The notes under the pieces are model-generated. The model searched no databases. It saw only the letters and a list, made by a program, of their open reading frames with translations, and was not told the DNA's origin. This document shows positions 54,088-62,784 of a stretch of 64,000 nt of DNA, in pieces. The first letter of the stretch is position 1; every line of letters starts with the position of its first letter. Origin of the DNA: an uncultured Sphingomonadales bacterium (GTDB lineage Bacteria > Pseudomonadota > Alphaproteobacteria > Sphingomonadales > Sphingomonadaceae); contig CAIMDB010000035.1 in the NCBI GenBank assembly GCA_903839675.1, forward strand, positions 1 through 64,000, in the 5' to 3' direction. The position numbers were made by a program, and so were the translations under genes.

Positions 54088-55013
54088 GCGTCCTCGTTTA
54101 CGCTGAACACGACAATGCGTCGCTGAAGGACGCAACGCTCGCTGTTGTCACCGCTGCCTCGCAGTTGGGCGAAGTGCACGTTCTCGTGGCCGGCAATGGC
54201 TGCGATGCCGTTGCGCAGGCTGCGGCAAAGATCGCCGGTGTCGCTAAGGTGCACGTCGCCAATGACGCCACCCTCGCCAACCAACTGGCCGAAAACGTCG
54301 CGCCGCTCGTGGCGAGCCTGATGGCAGGCCATGACGCGGTGCTGTTCCCTGCAACCGCGCACGGCAAGAACATCGCGCCGCGCGTGGCAGCACTGCTCGA
54401 CGTCATGCAGATCAGCGACATCCTGTCGGTTGAAAGTGCGGACACGTTCACGCGCCCAATCTATGCCGGTAACGCCATCGCAACCGTCCAGTCGTCTGAC
54501 GCCAAGAAGGTCATCACCGTGCGCGGTACGGCCTTTGCCAAGGCCGCCGCTGAAGGTGGCTCGGCCGCCGTCGAAGCGGTTTCCGGTGCAGGCGATTCGG
54601 GGATTTCCTCGTTCGTTGGTGCTGAAATCGTGAAGCTGGAGCGTCCGGAACTGACCTCGGCAAAGATCATCGTCTCTGGTGGTCGTGCGCTCAAGGATGC
54701 CGACACCTTCCAGTCCACCATCTTCCCACTTGCGGACAAGATGAGCGCCGCCGTCGGTGCGTCGCGCGCTGCCGTTGACGCGGGCTATGTGCCCAACGAC
54801 TATCAGGTCGGACAGACCGGTAAGATCGTGGCTCCGGACGTCTATGTCGCCGTCGGCATCTCGGGTGCGATCCAGCACCTTGCCGGCATGAAAGACTCCA
54901 AGACGATCATCGCGATCAACAAGGACGAAGACGCCCCGATCTTCCAGGTCGCGGACATTGGACTTGTCGGCGATCTCTTCAAGATCGTGCCGGAGCTTGT
55001 TGAAAAGCTCTAA
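54084..55013 (+). CDS. etfA: Electron transfer flavoprotein alpha subunit
   Basis: The FAD-binding subunit (309 residues) of ETF. The C-terminal FAD domain contains [14 protein letters not shown]-like sequence, then [19 protein letters not shown] and [20 protein letters not shown], the hallmark FAD-contact stretch. It is co-translated with etfB. A good terminator follows 26 bases downstream. The substrates are the acyl-CoA dehydrogenases of fatty acid oxidation, consistent with the glyoxylate-shunt gene elsewhere in the window. Confidence 0.96.
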   Translation: MSVLVYAEHDNASLKDATLAVVTAASQLGEVHVLVAGNGCDAVAQAAAKIAGVAKVHVANDATLANQLAENVAPLVASLMAGHDAVLFPATAHGKNIAPRVAALLDVMQISDILSVESADTFTRPIYAGNAIATVQSSDAKKVITVRGTAFAKAAAEGGSAAVEAVSGAGDSGISSFVGAEIVKLERPELTSAKIIVSGGRALKDADTFQSTIFPLADKMSAAVGASRAAVDAGYVPNDYQVGQTGKIVAPDVYVAVGISGAIQHLAGMKDSKTIIAINKDEDAPIFQVADIGLVGDLFKIVPELVEKL

Positions 55014-55038
55014 TCCGACACGGACGACGATTTAAAGA

Positions 55039-55066
55039 AGGGGTGGCTTAGGCTGCCCCTTTTTTT
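55039..55066 (+). terminator. Terminator of etfBA, overlapping the nhaA 3' end
   Basis: AGGGGTGGC (55039-55047) pairs with GCTGCCCCT (55052-55060) through seven Watson-Crick and two wobble pairs around a 4-base loop, then a run of T (55060-55066). The second arm and T tract lie inside the last codons of the convergent nhaA gene, whose stop is at 55048. Confidence 0.8.
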
Positions 55067-56220
55067 GTGCCTGAGGAAAAACCGAGGACGATAGCGCCGG
55101 CAATGGCCGACGCGACAGACCCGAGCAGAACGCCCATTTTCACGCCGCTATCGTGGATGGGATCAGAGAAGGCGAGATCGCCGATAAACAAGCTCATCGT
55201 GAACCCGATGCCGCAAAGCAGGGCCATCCCGTAAACCTGCGCCCAGTTTGCACCTGCAGGTTTTCTGGCAAAGCCGAAGCGGACAGCCAACCAGATGGCT
55301 GAAAAGATCCCAAGTTGCTTTCCAAAGAAAAGCCCGGCCGCAATCGCCAGCGTCAACTCATCTCGGCCTATGCCCTCCGCAAAAGAAACGCCTGCATTGG
55401 CGAACCCGAAAAGCGGCACAATGAGAAAGGCGACCGGCTTGTTGACGAGATGTTCCAGCCGGTGAAGGGGCGAGGCGGGATCATCGGGTGCCGCGGGCGT
55501 GACCCGCACCGGGATCATCGCTGCCGCCAGCACGCCGGCAATGGTTGCATGAACACCGGATTGAAGCACAGTAAACCAGAGCAGAGCAAAACCGACAAGA
55601 TAGGGCCACAGAACCGAGACCTGCCTTCGACCGATGAGGAACATCACGGCCATGATGCCCGCCGAAGCAAGGAGCCAGCTCCCCGAAATTGCGTCGGTAT
55701 ACCCCACCGCAATGATAGCGACCGCGCCCATATCATCGACGATCGCGATAGTGGCCAGCAGCAGCTTCAATGAGGCGGGGACGCGGCGGCCGAGAAGCGA
55801 AATGACGCCCATTGCAAAGGCGATATCGGTCGCCGCCGGGATGGCCCAGCCGCGGTGAAGTTCGGGCCGCCCTCCGGCGATGGCGAGGAAGACGACCGCC
55901 GGGATGATCATCCCTGCCGCAGCCGCAATCATCGGGAGAGCCCGATCCCCCCATTTGCTCAAATGCCCATCAACAAATTCGCGCTTTATCTCCAACCCAA
56001 CCTGCAAGAAGAAGAGCGCCATCAGGCCATCATTGACCCAATGAAGGACCGACATCGGCCCCAACTTTGCCTGAAGGCCCGCAAAATAAACGTCCGACCA
56101 AGCCGAGTTTGCGACAATCAATGCCGCTGCAGCCGCCAGCATCAGGACGATGCCTCCAGCCGCCCCGCTTTCTATGAAAGCGCGCAAAGCGGACTTTGGT
56201 CGGGTGCTCGAATCTCTCAT
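55048..56220 (-). CDS. nhaA: Sodium/proton antiporter NhaA
   Basis: A 390-residue polytopic antiporter that expels sodium in exchange for protons at alkaline pH. About 12 hydrophobic segments are present. The ion-binding aspartates are in IVDDMGAVAIIAVGYT; ATDIAFAMGVISLLG and FFLQVGLEIKREFV are other diagnostic blocks. The N-terminus (MRDSSTRPKSALRAFIESGA) is short. Its last codons overlap the etfBA terminator. It is transcribed away from its upstream LysR neighbour's end, with 13 bases between them, so it may be read through from that gene. Confidence 0.96.
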   Translation of the reverse strand: MRDSSTRPKSALRAFIESGAAGGIVLMLAAAAALIVANSAWSDVYFAGLQAKLGPMSVLHWVNDGLMALFFLQVGLEIKREFVDGHLSKWGDRALPMIAAAAGMIIPAVVFLAIAGGRPELHRGWAIPAATDIAFAMGVISLLGRRVPASLKLLLATIAIVDDMGAVAIIAVGYTDAISGSWLLASAGIMAVMFLIGRRQVSVLWPYLVGFALLWFTVLQSGVHATIAGVLAAAMIPVRVTPAAPDDPASPLHRLEHLVNKPVAFLIVPLFGFANAGVSFAEGIGRDELTLAIAAGLFFGKQLGIFSAIWLAVRFGFARKPAGANWAQVYGMALLCGIGFTMSLFIGDLAFSDPIHDSGVKMGVLLGSVASAIAGAIVLGFSSGTKKGAA

Positions 56221-56233
56221 GAAGTGGCGTTTA

Positions 56234-57316
56234 TCAGTCCATGAGATGGTCGAACATGGACACCACCCCTGTGCCGCCGTTTATATCGGTAAATTCGTCA
56301 GGATGGACGAAATGATCCGCAAACCAAGGATAGCGGCTCCCATCAAAACTGTCCCGAAGCCATTGGACGACCTGCTGGACGGGCTGGGAATGGCGAGCTT
56401 CGCGGCGGTAAGACAACCACAACTCAAAGCGCAGGCGGATCGGCAGGTCGAGTGGCCGAACACGGCGGGTGATCGCCCGGGCATAGGTCGGCAAGGCGCC
56501 GATACCGACGCCGTTGGCCACCGCCCAATAATGTGAAAAGCTTGAACTCACCCGGATCGCGATGATCTTGCGTGCAAGGTCCTGCGTGAGGAAGAGATTG
56601 ACCGCATCTCCATTGGTCCCAGGGGAGTCCTGCTGGATGAACTGGTGTCCGTGCAGATCATCAATGGTGAGCGGCAAACCATGCTGACGCAGATACTGGT
56701 CCGATGCGAAGGGCATGATGTGAATCGTCGCCAGCTTTGAACAAATGGCCTCAAGATCAGTCGGCTTCTGGAATCCGACCGCGACATCATGTTCGCCCGG
56801 TGAGACCAGATTTTGGTCGGAAATGCTGTCCAGCGCCACGACGTGATCGGGTAAGCGCGCCTTCAGTTCCGGCAGCCGTGGCGTCAGCCAGAACGTCCCA
56901 ACCCCTTCTGACGCGCAGATGCGAACTTCGCCATCTTGGACCAGCACATGGTTGCCCCGCGCCAGCGGCAACCCAACGCTCAACATCCGCATATCTTTGG
57001 CGACGCGCAGAACCGTCTGCCCCTCAGCTGTAATCTTTAGACCGTCACGGGAACGTGCAAAGAGAACCGTCTCCAACGATTTTTCGAGTCGGTTGAGGCG
57101 TGATCTGACCGTGTTGACGGACATTCCGAGTGCTTGAGCGGCCTTCCTCAGGCTCGATTGATCAGCCGCCCGGCGCAGAATGTCGAGATCATTCCAGTTA
57201 ACTTTGTCCAGCAAGTCTATGAGTTTGCGGTGTTCATCGGGATGAACACCGCGTGCAGATAATTGGAGGACCTCGTCCTCCCCTACCCCAGATAAAGTCA
57301 CCGCGTCGGAAACCAT
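56234..57316 (-). CDS. LysR family transcriptional regulator
   Basis: A 360-residue LysR-type regulator by the ATG at 57316. The helix-turn-helix is at about 42-100 (WNDLDILRRAADQSSLRKAA, then SVNTVRSRLNRLEKSL), and the substrate-binding domain follows with FWLTPRLPELKARLP near 168. The first 38 residues precede the usual start of the family, have no family counterpart, and lie over two perfect inverted repeats (57227-57252 and 57265-57281). No ribosome site precedes the ATG. A TTG at 57214 would give a more typical N-terminus, although it too lacks a good site. The real start may therefore be internal. It is divergent from the acyltransferase and probably controls that operon. Confidence 0.85.
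   Translation of the reverse strand: MVSDAVTLSGVGEDEVLQLSARGVHPDEHRKLIDLLDKVNWNDLDILRRAADQSSLRKAAQALGMSVNTVRSRLNRLEKSLETVLFARSRDGLKITAEGQTVLRVAKDMRMLSVGLPLARGNHVLVQDGEVRICASEGVGTFWLTPRLPELKARLPDHVVALDSISDQNLVSPGEHDVAVGFQKPTDLEAICSKLATIHIMPFASDQYLRQHGLPLTIDDLHGHQFIQQDSPGTNGDAVNLFLTQDLARKIIAIRVSSSFSHYWAVANGVGIGALPTYARAITRRVRPLDLPIRLRFELWLSYRREARHSQPVQQVVQWLRDSFDGSRYPWFADHFVHPDEFTDINGGTGVVSMFDHLMD
57227..57252. promoter_or_regulatory. 26-bp perfect inverted repeat, candidate LysR operator
   Basis: GCGGTGTTCATC (57227-57238) and GATGAACACCGC (57241-57252) are exact inverse copies with a 2-base spacer. The inner TTCAT/ATGAA core resembles LysR-type boxes. It lies about 100 bases before the acyltransferase ATG and inside the N-terminal extension of the LysR frame, which argues that this DNA is control region and not coding. 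RNA from either strand could also form this hairpin. Confidence 0.65.
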
Positions 57317-57343
57317 GCGTGATTTCTACGCCAGTTAGGGGAG
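57265..57343 (+). promoter_or_regulatory. Candidate leader switch before the acyltransferase gene
   Basis: GGAGGAC (57265-57271) and GTCCTCC (57275-57281) form a perfect 7-bp hairpin. CTCCCCTA (57278-57285) overlaps its second arm by four bases and is exactly complementary to TAGGGGAG (57336-57343), which contains the ribosome site of the acyltransferase (ATG at 57351). The two pairings cannot form together, so this leader could open or close the ribosome site. Whether it is transcribed is unknown: the transcription start was not located. Confidence 0.45.
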
Positions 57344-57350
57344 AATACAA

Positions 57351-58574
57351 ATGTTACAGGAACTGACCACGTCAAACCGCTTAGGTGTGCGTCGCCTCGG
57401 CTTCTCCTCAAAGATCTGGAAATGTTTGGAGCGCTCCGACCGGCAGAAGTTCAACCTTTATCGGCCCAGCTCAGATGAACTCGACCAAATGTTGGCAGTG
57501 GCGCGCAACTCCATGATGCTGGCTGATAGCGGCATTATCCGAGGAATTATCGCCGCTAACCCGGACAGCGTCCGGATTGCGAGCCAGCCGGGCACCGCGC
57601 AGGAAGACCGCGGTATCGTAGCGCTTTTGCCGCTGAACGCAGAGGGTACAGACGCAATCATCAACGGCCGCTTCAACAGCGCAGCCCCCGACACGACTTG
57701 GATCTCCGACCCGGGCGAGCAACCATCCGCGATCTATGTCTGGCTGATTTATATGCCCGGAAGCTTTGGGCGCATGCTCACCGCCTTTGCAGATGCGCTG
57801 GAGCCATTCCTGCAGACGCCGGTTCCTGTCTTTTCCAAGGCGGTCAGCGCTCATTCACGGCGCTTGCAGCAAACGTCTGGCTTCATCGACGCACAGAGCA
57901 TCTATCCGAGCTGCAGTAGCGACCTTCTGGTCGTGCTGCCCGAGAGACTGGAACCTGCCCCGAAGGCCAAATGTGAAGTGACGGTTGCCCGGTCCATCGA
58001 AGACGTTTTTCAGGTCTTCTCGGTTCGCTCCGCCACCTATATTGCCGAGCAATTCTGCCTCTATTCCGAAGAATTTGACGGCAACGACTTCTGTTCAACC
58101 CATTGGCTCGGAAAGGTGGATGGGGATGCCGCAGGGTGCATCCGCGCACGCTTTTTCGGAGAATTCGCAAAGATTGAACGGCTGGCGGTTCGCGCGGAAT
58201 ATCGCAACAGCCGCCTTGCCTATCAACTCGTAAGAGCCGCCGTCGAGCATTGCCGAAAGAAGGGATATCGCACCCTGTACGGGCATAGTCGGCTTGACCT
58301 TCAGCGCTTTTGGCAGGTCTTCGGTTTCCGCCCGATTGAAGACCGTCCACCGATCGCCTTTGCCAATGTCAAATATGTGGAAATGCGGCTCGATCTCGCG
58401 CCCGCGAATGATGTGATCTCGCTCGCTTCAGATCCGATGCACATCCTGCGGCCCGAAGGGGCTTGGGACCGGCCCGGTCCGTTTGAAGCGACACCGACAG
58501 CGGATAACAGTCTGCGGCAGCAATTGCTTGAGCAGCGCACACGGACGGTTAAAAAGACGGCCATCCTTGCCTGA
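57351..58574 (+). CDS. Tandem GNAT-fold acyltransferase
   Basis: A 407-residue protein. Residues about 208-345 are a clear GNAT domain related to FeeM/LuxI-type N-acyl synthases: YIAEQFCLYSEEFDGNDF (230-247), the acyl-CoA/ACP-binding region IERLAVRAEYRNSRLA (275-290) and LYGHSRLDLQRFW (309-321). Residues about 45-195 look like a second, weaker GNAT copy (GIVALLPLNAEGT, then AHSRRLQQTSGF) that lacks a recognisable cofactor motif, so it is probably structural. The C-terminal 60 residues are Pro/polar. No signal or membrane helix. The start is preceded by AGGGGAG. It opens a tight operon with the NfrB-like transferase. The acyl donor and acceptor are not known. Confidence 0.78.
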   Translation: MLQELTTSNRLGVRRLGFSSKIWKCLERSDRQKFNLYRPSSDELDQMLAVARNSMMLADSGIIRGIIAANPDSVRIASQPGTAQEDRGIVALLPLNAEGTDAIINGRFNSAAPDTTWISDPGEQPSAIYVWLIYMPGSFGRMLTAFADALEPFLQTPVPVFSKAVSAHSRRLQQTSGFIDAQSIYPSCSSDLLVVLPERLEPAPKAKCEVTVARSIEDVFQVFSVRSATYIAEQFCLYSEEFDGNDFCSTHWLGKVDGDAAGCIRARFFGEFAKIERLAVRAEYRNSRLAYQLVRAAVEHCRKKGYRTLYGHSRLDLQRFWQVFGFRPIEDRPPIAFANVKYVEMRLDLAPANDVISLASDPMHILRPEGAWDRPGPFEATPTADNSLRQQLLEQRTRTVKKTAILA

Positions 58575-58585
58575 TCGGTAACGAT

Positions 58586-59950
58586 GTGGCCGACCTCATT
58601 TGGTTTGCATCAGCCGTTCGCGATGAACTGCTCCTGTTTTCGGCAATCGGCTTTGCCATCGGGGGGATCGATGACCTTCTTGTAGACGTCGTTTGGATAA
58701 TGCGCAGGATCTGGCGGCGATTGACGGTCTATTCGGTTCACCCGCGCGCGACGGCGGCAGCCCTCCCGCCGTCGCGCACCCCCGGCGACATCGCAGTCTT
58801 CATTCCAGCTTGGAGAGAAGAGGCCGTCATTTGCGCCATGCTGCAACACTGTGTCTCGCAATGGGGGGACGTGGGCTATCGGCTTTATGTCGGCTGCTAT
58901 GCAAATGACGATGCGACCATTGCCGCAGCTTCCTCTTTTCACGATCCAAAGATCAGGCTGGTCATCGGCGCAACACCTGGACCAACGACAAAGGCCGGAT
59001 GTCTCAATGTCCTCTACCGTGCGATGGTGGACGACGAAGATCGGTCAGGAATCCGCTTTAAGGCCGTCCTCCTCCATGATGCCGAAGACCTCGTCCACCG
59101 AGACGAGTTACGGGTTCACGCCGCACTGGGAGACCGGTTTTCGCTCATCCAGATGCCCGTCCTGCCTCTGAGGCAACCGGGGTCTCGCTGGATCAGCGGG
59201 CATTATCTCGATGAGTTTGCCGAAGCCCATAGCCGCGACATGGTGGTCCGTGAGGCCATCGGAGCAGCTCTGCCCTCGGCCGGTGTCGGGTGCTCGATCC
59301 GGCGGTCGGCACTTTCCGACATTGCCGCAAGCCGTGGCGGCCTCCCCTTTGCGGAAGACAGTTTGACGGAGGACTATGAACTGGGCCTGCGTCTGGGAGA
59401 ATTAGGACTGAACGGCGCATTCGTAAGGATCGCAGATTCGAACGGGCGGATCGTTGCCACACAGGCGCATTTTCCAGCGACATTGCTGGCGGCCGTTCGT
59501 CAAAAGACCCGATGGACAATTGGCATCGCCCTTGCCGGATGGGATCGCGTGGGCTGGAAGGGTAACATCTTCGAATGCTGGATGCGCCTGCGGGACCGCC
59601 GGGCGCCCTTCGCCGCGATACTGCTTCTTTGCGGCTATGGCGCCTTGGTGCTGACCACCTTTCTGTTCGTCTTCTCTGAGAGCCAGCGGCCTCTCGGATC
59701 TGCTCTCAGCACCTTATTGGCCTTGAACGCTGGCCTGCTTCTCTGGCGTCTCGCCGTTCGGGCAAGTTGCGTCGCGCGACACTATGGCTGGAAGGAAGGG
59801 CTGATCTCCATTCCACGGATGATCACTTCGAACATTATTGCCATGATGGCCGCGCGCCGTGCTGTTTCATCCTACCTCCGCATGCTGAAAACAGGGCAGG
59901 TCTATTGGGACAAGACCGAACACAGTTTCCCCCAAGGACAGGATCGTTGA
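58586..59950 (+). CDS. NfrB-like membrane glycosyltransferase (GT2 type)
   Basis: A 454-residue inner-membrane transferase related to NfrB, the inner-membrane subunit of the N4-receptor exopolysaccharide system. A GTG start 11 bases after the acyltransferase stop begins an N-terminal hydrophobic segment. The catalytic region holds PAWREE (74-79), HDAED (164-168), TEDYELG (261-267) and QKTRW (306-310), matching the DxD, ED and QxxRW motifs of processive GT2 enzymes. Two C-terminal helices follow. E. coli NfrB is longer because of a C-terminal cyclic-di-GMP-binding domain, which is missing here. Overlaps the next gene as TTGA. Confidence 0.85.
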   Translation: MADLIWFASAVRDELLLFSAIGFAIGGIDDLLVDVVWIMRRIWRRLTVYSVHPRATAAALPPSRTPGDIAVFIPAWREEAVICAMLQHCVSQWGDVGYRLYVGCYANDDATIAAASSFHDPKIRLVIGATPGPTTKAGCLNVLYRAMVDDEDRSGIRFKAVLLHDAEDLVHRDELRVHAALGDRFSLIQMPVLPLRQPGSRWISGHYLDEFAEAHSRDMVVREAIGAALPSAGVGCSIRRSALSDIAASRGGLPFAEDSLTEDYELGLRLGELGLNGAFVRIADSNGRIVATQAHFPATLLAAVRQKTRWTIGIALAGWDRVGWKGNIFECWMRLRDRRAPFAAILLLCGYGALVLTTFLFVFSESQRPLGSALSTLLALNAGLLLWRLAVRASCVARHYGWKEGLISIPRMITSNIIAMMAARRAVSSYLRMLKTGQVYWDKTEHSFPQGQDR

Positions 59951-60990
59951 ATACTCGCCGCGCGCGATCCATTGAGGCGCTTGGGTTGGTCGCCGTCCTT
60001 TGGGGCTTGGGCCGCGCGTCGGTGATCTACTTCAGCGATCACATGGAGGCGCAGCCTGTGCAACGCACCCGCGACCTAGCATCGCTGGCAATGAGTTCGG
60101 ACACCCCGAATGATACAGCCCAAGCATTGAGGATCGTCTCGGCAGAAGCCCATCCCCGGTCGGAAAACAATCCCAAGCGCACCTCTCCAAAACAGAACGC
60201 CATGGCGCCCGTCCCCTTGAAACGTTTCTTTCGCGAAACGGTCTTGCCCCGACAACCATTCCGCATTCCGCCGACCGATGCGGCAGGCCATGCTGTCAAC
60301 ACGTATGAAGCAGGCGACGAACTGCCCAACATGGACATCTTGCCACCCCGCCGAACGCCACAGCAATTGTTGCAAGGCGCCGCTTGGATCGTCTGGCGCC
60401 CTGACGCCGCAGGCCAGCCTTTGGGTGCCGGAGGCCAATTGGGGGGCAGCCAAATCGGCGCGCGGATCGTCTTTCCGTTCGCCTTAAAGGATCGCCTGCG
60501 CCTCTCCCTGCGGGCGTATGCTCCGCTGGCGCAGATCGCAGCCTTTGAGGTCGCGCCCGGCATCAGCTTGCGCCCGTTTCCGGCGATCCCGGTTGAAATG
60601 ATCGCAGAGCATCGTCTGCGGGGAGGTGCGCGGGCTCAAGATGCAACATCCTTGTTCTTGGCCGGCGGTGGATCCTCTCAGAAGCAAGGCCGCACATGGC
60701 GCGCAGATGTCTATGCGCAAGCAGGCATGGTGGGCGTTCGACACCCGATGTTGTTTGCCGATGGCGCCGCAAAGGTAAGCAGATCTATCGGGGATAGCCG
60801 CGCAATTGGCATAGGCCTTTGGGGCGGCATACAGCCCGGTCTGAAGCGGATGGATGTCGGACCCAGCGCCACGACGATGATTGGGCCGTCGGCCGTCAAC
60901 ATGCGCCTGACGCTGGACTGGCGCGTGCGTATTGCCGGTGATGCCCGCCCCGGCTCCGGCATTGCAATCACCATGGCAAAGGATTTCTGA
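59947..60990 (+). CDS. NfrA C-terminal-like envelope protein
   Basis: A 347-residue protein starting with TTG inside the stop of the transferase (TTGA overlap), so co-translated. Residues 8-30 form a signal or anchor helix. A Pro/polar linker (about 45-130) leads to a beta-strand-rich C-terminal domain: LGAGGQLGGSQIGARI, ISLRPFPAIPVEMIAEHRL and the conserved end LTLDWRVRIAGDARPGSG. This resembles the C-terminal domain of the outer-membrane protein NfrA (bacteriophage N4 adsorption protein A), but without the TPR region of E. coli NfrA. Probably an outer-membrane or periplasmic exporter partner of the transferase. The NfrA link is my recognition by eye and needs profile support. Confidence 0.62.
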   Translation: MNTRRARSIEALGLVAVLWGLGRASVIYFSDHMEAQPVQRTRDLASLAMSSDTPNDTAQALRIVSAEAHPRSENNPKRTSPKQNAMAPVPLKRFFRETVLPRQPFRIPPTDAAGHAVNTYEAGDELPNMDILPPRRTPQQLLQGAAWIVWRPDAAGQPLGAGGQLGGSQIGARIVFPFALKDRLRLSLRAYAPLAQIAAFEVAPGISLRPFPAIPVEMIAEHRLRGGARAQDATSLFLAGGGSSQKQGRTWRADVYAQAGMVGVRHPMLFADGAAKVSRSIGDSRAIGIGLWGGIQPGLKRMDVGPSATTMIGPSAVNMRLTLDWRVRIAGDARPGSGIAITMAKDF

Positions 60991-61037
60991 GAGAGCCCTT
61001 TCGGTTGGCCGCAACAGAGGCTAGGACCGTTGGTGAA

Positions 61038-61952
61038 ATGGACATCTACCTGCCGATTGCCAACATGTCCGTGAACGCACTGGTCGTTGTGCTGCTTGGC
61101 GGCGGGGTCGGCATATTGTCGGGCATGTTCGGCGTTGGCGGTGGCTTCCTCACGACGCCGCTCCTTATCCTTTACGGAATCCCGCCCACCGTTGCCGCAG
61201 CCTCTGCCACGACGCAGGTGACTGGGGCCAGTGTCTCCGGCGTGCTCGCGCACTGGCAAAGGGCAGGCGTCGATTGGCAGATGGGTCTTGTTCTGGTCGT
61301 GGGCGGCCTTGCTGGCGCGATTGGCGGCGCGGGCATTTTCGCGCTTCTGGAAAGCGCTGGGCAAATGGATACCACCATTGCCATTCTTTACGTCGTCCTG
61401 CTGGGTGTGATCGGCTCCATGATGGCCCGTGATGCCTGGGCCGCCATCAGCGCAAAGCGGTCTGGCGTGCCCGTCCCTCCCCGCAAGCGCCGCCATCACC
61501 CGGTGGTGGCCAATCTACCGATGCGGTGGCGGTTTTACGCCTCCGGGCTCTACATTTCCCCGCTCGCGCCGCTTGCGCTCGGCTTTCTGGTCGGCATTCT
61601 GACGGTCCTGCTCGGCGTCGGCGGAGGCTTCATTCTTGTGCCGGCCATGATCTACCTGCTCGGCATGTCCACTCGGGTTGTCGTCGGGACGTCGCTGTTC
61701 CAGATCCTGTTCGTCACCGCCATCACAACAATGGTGCATTCGGTCACGACGCATGCGGTCGATATTGTTCTTGCCGGATTGCTGCTGGTTGGCAGCGTCA
61801 TCGGAGCACAATTGGGCGCACGGCTTGCCTCAAAGCTGCAGCCTGACTGGCTGCGCCTCGGCCTTTCTGCGGTCATTCTGCTGCTCGCCATCTGGCTTGG
61901 CCTTGGACTGGGTTGGCGCCCGCCGGAAATCTACACGGTACATCTGTCATGA
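61038..61952 (+). CDS. TauE/SafE family anion exporter (TSUP)
   Basis: A 304-residue membrane protein with about eight hydrophobic helices in two repeated halves, each opening with a signature glycine motif: GILSGMFGVGGGFLTTPLL near residues 21-39 and LVGILTVLLGVGGGFILVP near 198. The family exports sulfite, sulfonates or other small anions. I chose ATG at 61038 (MDIYLPIANMSVN), the usual start in relatives. It overlaps the next gene by four bases, and the TIGR02186 protein and the HerA-like ATPase follow; this order is familiar to me from sphingomonads. The anion is unknown. Confidence 0.9.
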   Translation: MDIYLPIANMSVNALVVVLLGGGVGILSGMFGVGGGFLTTPLLILYGIPPTVAAASATTQVTGASVSGVLAHWQRAGVDWQMGLVLVVGGLAGAIGGAGIFALLESAGQMDTTIAILYVVLLGVIGSMMARDAWAAISAKRSGVPVPPRKRRHHPVVANLPMRWRFYASGLYISPLAPLALGFLVGILTVLLGVGGGFILVPAMIYLLGMSTRVVVGTSLFQILFVTAITTMVHSVTTHAVDIVLAGLLLVGSVIGAQLGARLASKLQPDWLRLGLSAVILLLAIWLGLGLGWRPPEIYTVHLS

Positions 61953-62713
61953 ACTGGCTGAAGCGCCTCGCGCTGCTCCCCTTGGCGCTCCTGTCTCTGG
62001 CCGCGGCCAACCCAGTGCTTGTTCCCGATGTCTCTCAGCGCAAGATCGACATCGTCTACAGCTTCACCGGAGCGGAACTCCTGCTCTTTGGCGCGATCCT
62101 TTACCCGGGCGGACGCGTCCCATCTGAAGATGCCGATATCGTCGTGGTGTTACGTGGGCCGTCTCAATCGATGATCGTGCGGGAAAAGCAAAAGCTGGGC
62201 GGACTCATCTGGGTCAATGCAGAATCGGCGCGGTTCCGGTCTGCCCCTGCCTATTACGCCATAGCCAGTTCAAAGCCTTTGAAACAGCTGGTCGATGAAC
62301 GGACAGCCGCCATTTACGAGCTTGGCATCAACAACCTGCAACTCTCCCCTGCAAGCGGCGAAACGCCCGAAGTTCAGCGGCGCTTCGAAAACGGGCTGAT
62401 CGACCTGCGGCTCCGCAATTCGCTCTATGCAGAAGCTCCCGGCACCGTTGAGATCTCGGATGGCGTTCTCTATCGCGCTCGGCTTTACATCCCGGCCCGC
62501 GTTCCAGTGGGAACCTACACGGCCGAAACCTTCCTGATCCAAAAAGGAAAAGTATTGGCCGCTGCAAGCAAAGATGTTGAAATCGGCAAGTCCGGCTTTG
62601 AGCGCTTCGTTGCGGAAAGTGCCATTGATCACCCGATCATTTATGGGCTGGCGGCTGTTGCCCTTTCGCTGTTGCTCGGATGGGGCGCAGCGGCACTGTT
62701 CCGCCGAATTTAA
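61949..62713 (+). CDS. TIGR02186 family envelope protein
   Basis: A 254-residue protein of an alphaproteobacterial family of unknown function (TIGR02186). A signal peptide is followed by a large beta-rich periplasmic domain (about 25-225, starting VLVPDVSQRKIDIVYSFTGA) and a single C-terminal membrane helix (AAVALSLLLGWGAAALF). It starts inside the stop of the exporter gene (ATGA) and is therefore co-translated with it. This coupling suggests a periplasmic partner for the exporter, as in the usual gene pair. No enzymatic motif was seen. Confidence 0.85.
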   Translation: MNWLKRLALLPLALLSLAAANPVLVPDVSQRKIDIVYSFTGAELLLFGAILYPGGRVPSEDADIVVVLRGPSQSMIVREKQKLGGLIWVNAESARFRSAPAYYAIASSKPLKQLVDERTAAIYELGINNLQLSPASGETPEVQRRFENGLIDLRLRNSLYAEAPGTVEISDGVLYRARLYIPARVPVGTYTAETFLIQKGKVLAAASKDVEIGKSGFERFVAESAIDHPIIYGLAAVALSLLLGWGAAALFRRI

Positions 62714-62784
62714 CGTCATTTCGGCTTTATTAACCGACTTTGTCTAAGGCTAGGCGCACTAAGGCAAAAGAAAGTCGTACAAAA

